Part shown: positions 56,160 through 64,000 of the stretch, in pieces
Layout of the letters: every line of letters starts with the position of its first letter
Numbering within the stretch: the first letter of the stretch is position 1
DNA from: Tetrapyrgos nigripes
Taxonomy: Eukaryota > Basidiomycota > Agaricomycetes > Agaricales > Campanellaceae
Assembly: GCA_013368315.1 (NCBI GenBank)
Contig: JAACJM010000026.1
Location: 372,001-436,000 of the forward strand
DNA: 64,000 nt
Direction: 5' to 3'
Notes under the pieces: model-generated
Told to the model about the DNA's origin: nothing
Database searches by the model: none
Seen by the model: the letters and a program-made list of their open reading frames with translations, nothing else
Translations under genes and position numbers: made by a program

Positions 56160-57585
56160 ATGAGTTCTGGTTCCTCATACTCCTTCATGAACGGCCACCA
56201 TATCCCAAACGGCTCCATTCCCCATTCCTCCCCAACTCCCGATATGCAGTCCGCCCAACATCCAGACTTTGCCTCCGCATACCACGCGAACGGATATCCA
56301 CCGTGCGTCTCATTCTCCTACTTCGCGTCCTCGACGAGCAGCCCTGTTGATCACATATCTCAGAAACATATATCAAGACCACGACCAAAAAATAGTTCAT
56401 CACCTGTATGAAAATGGTTTCAAACAAGGCGTAAATTCGCGTTTTCTCTCAGCATTCTCCTCCATACTCATTCTTTGCTTTCTTCTTCTAGGAATATGCA
56501 GACATTCTCCTTGTGAGTCTGCTTTGCAGCAAGATTTGTTGCTGCGACTAATCATTTTCTTTGTTCTCGCTCTCTTTGTTCTTGTCGCAGCATGTACATC
56601 AAAATGTGTACCGTCTACACGCTATTATTTTATCTCGTTCACCTTTTCTGGTGCATCTAATGTCTACATCACCTCAAGTTAATGGACTCAAAGCGATATA
56701 CGTGGCTCTGGACAGGGAACCAGATATTACACTAGAGGTACGTCATTTTCAGACTCTGGACAGTTCCGTTGTCTTACACTTTATCAAAGGGTTTCTACAT
56801 AGGTACGGTGTCTCAGAGGTCATACAGCACTGTCCTTACACTATTATCCAGCCCTTGGCTACCTATATTCATCTCATTCTCTACATGCCATACAACCTCA
56901 TAACGCGAGAGCAGTCTTGGCTGCCGGTTGTTTGCTGGGTGGCATGGAAGAGCTCTGTGAATATGCATACGAGACATACAAACGGTCTATATCAGTGGAT
57001 TCCATCAACTCCTGGCTTGAATTCATTGACAGAATACCTGCTCCTTCAAACGGCAACGCGACTCCAGAGGTGTCGTCTGTCAGTGTTTTTGGCTTCTACG
57101 CGCAGCGAATACGCGACGATGTCTTTCATTTCCTCGTTGTGACTCTTCCGGAGATCCTGGAATTACACAATGCACCTGTCGATGGTCCTCCATCATCTCC
57201 CGAACCGAATGGACGTGAGGTACTTCTCCAGGTATTCTCCAGGTGCGTGCATGCTTCTCCACCCTTGCTTGTATATCCTGACCTCTAATTTCTAGAGTAC
57301 CTTTTGAGATGTTCAAAGCAGCTGTTGAATCGCCTAGCTTCCAAATTGGTATGATCCATCTCCCATCTGTTTACTTCTATCCTTATAAACTCTCTCAAAG
57401 GATCGGATCAAGCACGTTTCAAGTTTGCCAAAGAGGCCATTGAAGCCAGAAAGCGTGGCATTGCCCGTGGTTCAGGCTGTGAAGAGACCGTTGTTTTAGC
57501 ATTCGGTGGTGGGAATACTGGAGGAAGTGCTGTACACGTCACTCGAAAAACGCGCAAGCGCCCATTGTGGAAGGTTAACTCCTAG
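56160..57585 (+). CDS. BTB/POZ-domain protein, with an apparent 1-base frame break
   Basis: Exons are 56160-56430, 56492-56512, 56591-56737, 56790-56802, 56852-57242, 57296-57348 and 57401-57585; with one base removed from the first exon the sum is 1,080 (359 residues). The N-terminal frame MSSGSSYSFMNGHHIPNG..AYHANGYP does not join RRAALLITYLRNIYQDHD without a shift near 56299-56303, and the only AG there would make a 36-base intron in the wrong phase. The BTB core is EYADILLHVHQNVYRLHAII plus SRSPFLVHLM and GFYIALGYLYSSHS. BTB proteins often link targets to Cul3 ligases; the target here is unknown. Confidence 0.75.
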
Positions 57586-58077
57586 GATCTCCGCGCTAGG
57601 TCATGTCGTTCTTGCTTGCTTGCTTTATATACTCTGGAATACGATGGTTGTCCTGAGTTTTGCATTGACTATTATTTTCAGCCGACATTTCATCCGATTT
57701 CGTTTCTAATCAGACTTGTCTGACCGGCCTATGATGAACTATTTGAGTTCTTCCTGATGAAAGAACGCGTGGTTTTCTCGCGTGGGGTTTGAATACGGGG
57801 GTACGCCGGTTCTGGTTAAGACTGGGCCTGCCATTTAACATTTTAGTGGCTGACTTGTCAGTCGCGCACCACCAGTGTTTTCTGGAGTAATGAAACCTCT
57901 TGCACGCCCCCTGTAGGCGTAGGGAGGAATATGGCCATCCTCTCCATGGCCTAGAACGTCGAGTTCTCTTCTGCCCATTGCGCCACCTATTTCCCATGGA
58001 CCCGAGACGCGCTTATCACGGGAGCCTCAGAAGTTCTATAAGAACGCACATATGGAGTTTGCTGGCCTTCCAACTTC
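57586..58077. other. Gap between the BTB gene and the DUF6593 gene
   Basis: A 492-base stretch with the BTB 3' UTR and the DUF6593 promoter. A 95-codon open frame on the minus strand (57710-57997) is Arg-rich, without a domain, and looks like chance. Confidence 0.5.
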
Positions 58078-58743
58078 ATGGATTCTGACCCTACTTATGA
58101 TCTCTTTTTCACCGGAAAGGACGACCCAAGAACATGCACAATTATCGGAGAGGACACGAAACCGCTTTTCTTTTCATTTGAAACAGTTGGGAGGAACAGA
58201 ACTATTGTAAGTTACACGGTGAGCACTTGGAAAATCGTGGCTAACGGACATTGTTGGGTAGGTTACCAGAGGCAAAGAAATGGTTGCCTCTTTGGAATGG
58301 AGTACTGCCAATGGCGATTTGGGTTTACTCACAATTGGATCCAATCGGATGCCTATGTCCTATCTCGTACTTCCCGGATCTACTTCAAAGTATGTTTCTC
58401 GCGAGATCTGATTGCTCAAGGCAAATCATTCTTGTTTCCAGTGCGCATGATTTTATATCCTCAGTGGATGGAAGACGTTTCGAATGGCGAAAATGCTATG
58501 GAACTTCGGCGTCATATGATGCAAGTACTGACCCTCTCCTAACCTCCATTTTCTCTGACCCGTTTTTAGCTCTTCCTCCTCCCTAACAACATTCAAATTG
58601 CTGCCTACCGACCCTACCGCTCTCCGACAATAGTAGGTCCATCCCACGGACTTTTACAATACAAATTCACGAACGATATGCTCCTTCTTGAATCACTGCT
58701 TTCATTATGTTTAGTACGGTGGATAGATACCTGGGGGTTGTAG
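58078..58743 (+). CDS. DUF6593-type small protein
   Basis: Exons are 58078-58206, 58262-58389, 58442-58520 and 58570-58743, giving 169 residues. Pattern: YDLFFTGKDDPRTCTIIGED, RTIVTRGKEMVASLEWSTA, SSVDGRRFEWRKC, then IQIAAYRPY and a hydrophobic end LLLESLLSLCLVRWIDTW. This matches the basidiomycete DUF6593 layout (beta-sandwich with a leucine-rich final helix). The family often occurs in many copies per genome and has no known role. The last intron needs a GC donor, GAT|GCAAGT; the GT four bases on would stop the protein after five more residues. Confidence 0.7.
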
Positions 58744-58878
58744 GCTGCCAAAATTGTAATCGTATTGAAAAGGGAAAGATATTTACCATATATATTTAAG
58801 GCTACAGATTTAAAGCACGTAAAATAAGGCAAGTGTCTAAAGTCCCAAGACATCAGTAAATTAGAACTAGAAGGGGTA

Positions 58879-61800
58879 TCAAGGAGAACGCATCGACCCT
58901 AGCATTTGCTCAAGCCGCTCTTCCATGGTCAGATTTACGTCAGTTCCGGTCATCGAGGAGGTATTTGAGTGGAGGTATTGAGTGTTGGGTGAAAAGTTGA
59001 AAGTTCCAGCATCCATCCCTTGTGACAGGTTTTCTATCAAAGCTCCAATATGTGCGGAGGAACTGTAAAAGACCTTCACCGGACAAATTTAGATTGAAGC
59101 ATGTGCATGGAGGGAAATGAACTCACCTGAGTCTCGGGCCTGTACTGAGTCTCAGGTCTGAGCTTCTTCTTTCGCGAAAGGAAAGAGTTGTTGCTTCCTT
59201 TGGAGCCAGTCCTGGTGTGATCTTTGACAAAGACTTGCATGCTTTCATCGCCGTCGAACTCTGAAGCAAAACTAGCTCGACTGGCATATAAAGACTCGAC
59301 ATCATCATCACGCAGTCCATTCACGATAGACCTAGATATGGATGTTAGTTGCCAGAAAGGATAGCATCGCTGAAGAATACCCACCATATAGTTTCCCCAT
59401 TGGCCAATTCGATAACTTCTAATGCGGGGCCGGACGGATCGGATGGAATCGTATCTCTTGGGTTAGAGCTTCCGGGTTCCGCGCCTGCAGACTGCAGTTT
59501 GTCTCCAGCGTACATCTCATAACTAGAAACAGATGTTGAGCTCACTTAATGGGAAATAAAAAGAAAACATCGACATACAATGAATCGTAGTTTGACTTGT
59601 CGTTGGTAGGCATTAAGAGATGTTGGTTCTCTACCCGTGACATCAATGACTGTGGAAGCTGAGGGACAGGGGGAGAACCATCATTTGAGAACCTCCGGCT
59701 AGTCGACACACGGGCAGGCGGTGGAGTGGGCACTCGTTCATGCACGGACCGACTGGAATTTGAAGTCGCACTCATGGTACTAGCTCTGCGACGACGAGAG
59801 TTCTTCTTCACCAAAGTCGTGATATCAGAAGTTATTCCCTTGTCCGGGAAAATCAAGGTGCGGCGCACTATCGTGTTCGTATTAGCATCTTGAGGACGTG
59901 GTCTGCGAACACCGACATTCTCAGGCTGTCGAATAAAAGACTTTCGGGTGACACGCTTCTCTTGTACGGGGGACACAGGTAAAGATGGTTCTTCAACATT
60001 CAACCAGCTGATGGGAGAGGTGACAGGTTCTGGAGGACTGTCTTCACGACCTTCTGATTTGCTCTTGACGATGGCTGAGTTATTGCGGGTCAAGAGAGTC
60101 CAACCAGTAGACCTGGAAGAAGTGGACCCTGAACGAACCAGCAATTCGCTCAACTTTTGCTGGTCTAGACCAAGGTTCGACGCCGCATCAAACAACTGTT
60201 TGATGGACTCATCGGGGTCGACAGCTGTCTGACTACCTGACTGGGAGGAAGAAGCCTGAGATGACGGTACAGGCAGAGATGCTGGTGGGCTCAAAGAGGC
60301 ATGCGTTTCTTTGGACATGGAGTACTGCTGGCCATGTGGAGCATAAGGTCCTTGTGGGGGTATAGACCGAGAGTAGGAAATCGTAGGTGATCTCTGAGGT
60401 GCGTCAGCAGGAGCTTCCATGCGCTGTTTTCCACGGAACCGTGCCATGAAGCTCTTGAGTCCAGGCCCAGCAGATGCTGGTGGACTGGGAATAGGGAGAG
60501 CGGTCCTATTGAAGGTGCTCTGCTCGTTGGCACTCATAGGCACCTCAGGGGACTTCGATGACTCGTAATGGACATTCTGCCGCTGCTGCTGAGGAGGAGC
60601 TGACATAACGTCCAACGGGTAGGGTGTGACCTCAGGAACAGGGATAGTGTTTTTCCTGTTGAGAGTCCCTTTGAGCTTCTTGAATCGTGAACCCAATTTA
60701 GAAGGCTGTCCAGATGATAAAGGAGGTGAACGGAGGGGAATAGTGTCTACGCTTGTGGAAGCTGATACCAACGTCGGGGTAGATATTTGATTTGGATTGA
60801 TTTTCTTCCTTGTAGAGCCAGCCATACCTTCTCGCCGAAGATTGGAATTTGATGGTGGCTTTTTAAGCGCTATCATAGCAGCTTCTGTCTTTCGTTGGAC
60901 TTCAGCAGCAAGTTCTTGCGCTTCGGGAGACGAAGGAGAAAGCCAAGGCTGTGACGGACTACGAAGGGGGTTATGATGTGGTGAAAGAGGTGAGAGAGGA
61001 GTCAAAATCGACATGGAAGGTGTGGTAGAAGGTGTACTGATGATTTGTGGGGGTGAATCTGGGTGAGTATCAAGAGAAGGTGGTTGAGATTGTTTCGAGA
61101 AATGTTCGCCCTTGTCATCCTCGGAACCAAACAACACCTGGGCAAGATCTCTGTTCCTGCGGGTTGTAGGCGAAATCTCCCTGGATGACGACGCATTAGG
61201 GTCTGGAAGATGCTCAAGATTCACCGTGGGTTTAGGCGGCGAAGGAGCTTCAATGCTGTCAACCACGGAATTAAGTAAGGCACTGGCTTTGGACACTTGC
61301 TCAGGGCTAGGTATACTGCTTGGCTGGGACACTGGAGTTGGGGACTGGGGAGGCGGGCTTACGACCTACAAGACAAGAGTAAGATAAGAGTCTGCATAAC
61401 CTGATAGTTGAAGATGACAAACCTGTATATCGCGGCCATTGAGCGAATAATTTGACTGCGAAGTTGATGGACGACGACGCCTTAGGGAAGGCACACGTTC
61501 TCGTGTTTCTGGCATACTAGACTTCGCAGTGACCGCCTCCACCAACTTTTCTTGGATAGTGACAAAGTCTACTTTTTGCAGACCACCAAGGCGGCTGATG
61601 ATCTCTTCTGCATCTTCGGCTTTCCAATCAATCTCCGGAGAGACTCCAGAGGCGGAGGAGTCAGCTTGAGACGACGAGAAAGATATATCATGCCAGGGAG
61701 GTTGTGAATCCATTTCCATGAAGGATAAAAGATTCTCCTTTTCATCACCCTGCCATGAATGATAGCTTGACCCGGCCGACTCCAATGATGATCGTGACGA

Positions 61801-63792
61801 GTTGGCTATGGGTGAAAACAGCACTGGGTTGTAGGGTGATAAAGCGAATGGAGATGAGGATGTATTCTGCTTTGAAGACCGTCGGCTGCCCTGCCGTGAG
61901 GAGACTTCAAAGGAGGAAAAGGTTGGAGAAGTCGGTGAACGAGATGCTGTTTGAGTTGGCGTTGGCGACCTCACAATTCTCGACGAAGCTCTGGGTGATT
62001 GAGAATTCAGATCAAGACCGGAGACTGTGGACGACGGATGATTGTTGTCCAACGCAACAAAGGAACTAATCGAGTTCATTACCGAGTGTCCACGGTCTAA
62101 GATGGGTGAATCAGGTAGAGCAGGGGATTTGAGTGATCGAGGACCAGGTCTGGGCTCGATAGAGGTATGGGTATCACCACTGCCCGAATCACTCCACCAG
62201 CTGGAAGAAGGGTTGTGTTTTCCCGTTTTAGGCGATGTCTTGACGGATGGCAAGGTCCACGTTACATTGGACGGAGTACTCGGTCGCGAGGACGAGGATA
62301 CGGCTGCCAGTGGTTGATAAGACATGGCAGAATATGGGGAAACGGGCCGATGACGTCCAGGCACAGAAGTTTCGGGATCGCCTTCGATACCACGTTGCGT
62401 GCTTTCAGGTGAAAAGCGGCCATTATTCGGACTACGCTGTATGAACATGGGAGAAGGGGAACGTGGAGATGTGGGTCGAGGAGATTGACGTGCAAGGGAA
62501 GGACTTGAAAATGAAGGACTTGGACTGTGGACAGGACGGCCAGAAGAAAGATTGGATGGAACGAACGAAATTGAGGAGTCTGCCGAAGGCGTGGATGAGG
62601 AGGGAGTAGCCCGTGGTGTTGTAGAATGCGAACGTAGCGTATCGTGTTCCATATCCTCTCGAGGTGTCATGGGCCGAGGCATTCCAGGGATATAACCTGG
62701 CAATGTTTTTGAAGGCACAGGAGAAGTTCGCCAATCTTCAGGTTCTGTTTGCATCGGAAGATCAAACGAGATTGCCGTCCCAGCTTCGTACAGACCCGAC
62801 AACCTCGAAGAGTCATTGGTATCATTCTGGGATTAATGAGCATCAAATCAAGCGAAACCTGAGCTCAACACTCACATGTTGATCAATACTTGAACGCGCA
62901 ATGGGAGCAGAACGTGGCATGACGATTTCGTCTTCAACATCCTCCTCTATTTCCCTTATCGCTTGCTCGAGAGCTCGTGAAGCACGTCGAAATACAGAGG
63001 AACCCAGTGATTTGGAGACGCGCTGGTCGGTGCTTATGACGGATTGTTCACCATAGGGTGCCGGTGGTATAATGGGAGCAGAATGGATAATTTTCTCAGG
63101 GCTGGCATCAGAAGAAGATGAAGCGGCAGTTCCGTCTGGAGTGACTGGCCTGAGACCATTGGCGTGGCGTTGGCTGAGAGAAGAGTCGGAAGGTGCTATA
63201 GATGCCGAACGAGACGATGAAGGCCTGTTCGAGGCTACACTCCGAATGTAGGAATAATCCCTGAGCCTTCCAGAACCAAAAAGGTTGTTGCTGTAGCGTT
63301 TTGCAGACCGTCCGCCTGGAGATGATGTCACGCTGGAGTTGGCAGTTGCAGACGAAGAGCGAACGGAAGTAGAGCTCTGGTCGGAAAAAGTATTCCGTGA
63401 ACGGAAACCGAGAGTCTCAAGAATCATGTCCTCTTCCTCTTCAGAGACGTGGTTTTCCGCTCCTCGGGCTCTCTGTTCTGCAAGTCGCGATTTGAGGAAG
63501 TCAACCGAGACGGGCTCACCGGATGACGAGCGAAGAAGCGAGAAGCGACGCGATAGACTAGAGACGGGTAAGAAAGCGGCAAGATAAGAAAGACAAGGAC
63601 GGACTCTGGTAGGATGAGAGAAGTCCTAAAGTCGTTAGGCAGGTCCGGAAGGGTAGAAAGGGTCGGGAGGGTCGGGAGGGTCGGGATTTGAGGAGTGGGC
63701 TGGAGAGGGGGGGGGAAGGGCTTTTTGGGGTCTGATTTCTTCCTATTCGGAGGTGAATAGGCGGGTAGAGAGACAGCTAAAACACCAGACAT
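58879..63792 (-). CDS. 1,532-residue Ser/Pro-rich disordered protein
   Basis: Exons are 63605-63792, 62876-63557, 61424-62826, 59579-61365, 59385-59522, 59127-59331 and 58879-59074 (4,599 bases, exactly in frame). The protein is dominated by Ser, Pro, Thr and Arg in SPSP-, SSRS- and PPP-type stretches, with many SP/TP sites for proline-directed kinases. It begins with a Pro/Thr/Leu repeat (PTLPTLPTLSTLPDLP). Better ordered segments lie near the C-terminus: ALEVIELANGETIWSIVNGL, VFYSSSAHIGALIENLSQGM and TMEERLEQMLGSM, which look like conserved docking or helix segments. I do not recognise the family; a polarity or signalling scaffold is only a guess. Confidence 0.7.
63661..63716. repeat. G-rich tandem repeat (GGTCGGGAG units) with a 9-base G run
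   Basis: Roughly three GGTCGGGAG units at 63661-63685, then G9 at 63707-63715. It lies in the first exon of the Ser/Pro-rich protein, where the minus strand encodes Pro/Thr/Leu repeats. The plus strand has enough closely spaced G tracts to form a G-quadruplex. Confidence 0.8.
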
Positions 63793-63913
63793 ACCTCAGA
63801 CGCTGCATCCTCAAGGCTTACACGCGGCAGAAGACAAGCAAAGTTAATGATTCCATTTCAAACACACGTCAATAATTGATATAATTGTACATTCTATTAT
63901 TTACCCTTTCCAT

Positions 63914-64000
63914 CTACGTCGCGTACTTTTTAGTCCACTCTTTCGCGGTAGTCAAGAATTTGCTCTTTTCGTTCTTCAGTTGCTGCAGGACAGTCAGTCT
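63914..64000 (-). CDS. C-terminal end of an E2 ubiquitin-conjugating-like protein (partial)
   Basis: The minus frame entering from the right edge reads QQLKNEKSKFLTTAKEWTKK and ends YAT with a stop at 63914-63916. TTAKEWTKKYA is typical of the final helix of UBC-type E2 enzymes. Only about 28 residues are visible, and an intron acceptor (CTGCAG at 63983-63988) may lie within them, so the identity is tentative. Confidence 0.45.
   Translation of the reverse strand, partial: RLTVLQQLKNEKSKFLTTAKEWTKKYAT

Noticed and set aside
57710..57997. 95-codon Arg-rich minus-strand open frame
   Set aside because: No domain, no neighbours that support it, and biased composition.
1..64000. tRNA genes or CRISPR-like arrays
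   Set aside because: No A-box/B-box pair or regularly spaced repeats were recognised; GGTTCGAA-like strings found lie inside coding exons.
1..64000. Biosynthetic gene cluster or defence system
   Set aside because: Neighbouring genes belong to unrelated housekeeping pathways, and no polyketide, peptide, terpene synthase or immunity-type genes were seen.

Overview
The window is nuclear DNA of a filamentous basidiomycete, most likely an Agaricomycete. Genes are closely packed on both strands and split by many introns of about 50 bases with CTRAY-like branch sites. The gene set fits this: a GT4-type trehalose phosphorylase, a DUF6593 protein, a CpcA/Gcn4-type site before an amino-acid gene, and the TSC1, SNRNP27 and NTAQ1 families. 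About 38 protein genes can be read. For most I rebuilt exon chains whose summed length is a multiple of three. Two long genes (TRS130, MSH3) are given as spans only. I saw no rRNA, tRNA, CRISPR array or intact transposon.

Layout. 1-9.7 kb: argininosuccinate lyase (cut by the left edge), NAC alpha, TRM9, ALG13, pyrroline-5-carboxylate reductase, proteasome ATPase RPT3, RNA helicase RRP3 and a 2OG-Fe(II) oxygenase. 9.8-20.4 kb: a GH5 exo-beta-1,3-glucanase, a long gene that appears to join an Ist1 domain to a TBC-like domain, a multi-pass membrane protein, an MCH1-like MFS transporter and an AIG1-like membrane protein. 20.5-31 kb: TSC1 (hamartin), two poorly supported small genes, phosphoserine aminotransferase SER1 and the TRAPP-II subunit TRS130. 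31-40.3 kb: cap-binding NCBP2, an RRM protein, tri-snRNP SNRNP27, eIF1, FYV7, PPP4R2, a transposase-like relic, a PAP2 phosphatase and a TFIIB-like protein. 40.4-56 kb: trehalose phosphorylase, a small unknown protein, POL5, MSH3, ATP12, a secreted/membrane protein and NTAQ1. 56-64 kb: a BTB/POZ protein, a DUF6593 protein, a 1,532-residue Ser/Pro-rich protein and the 3' end of an E2-like gene.

The genes are mostly housekeeping: amino-acid synthesis, RNA processing, translation, proteasome, repair, trafficking and wall or storage carbon. They do not form a pathway cluster. Many are arranged head to head with short shared promoters (53-190 bases) or tail to tail with very short gaps.

The most unusual signals are: (i) an in-frame 13-exon Ist1-TBC fusion whose TBC part seems to lack both catalytic fingers; (ii) at least five introns that need a GC donor, two of them with a competing GT four bases downstream; (iii) three single-base frame breaks in otherwise conserved genes (RPT3, RRP3, BTB), which look like assembly indels; (iv) an 8-base terminal coding exon that completes the C-terminal HbYX motif of RPT3; and (v) a perfect ATGACTCAT site just upstream of SER1.
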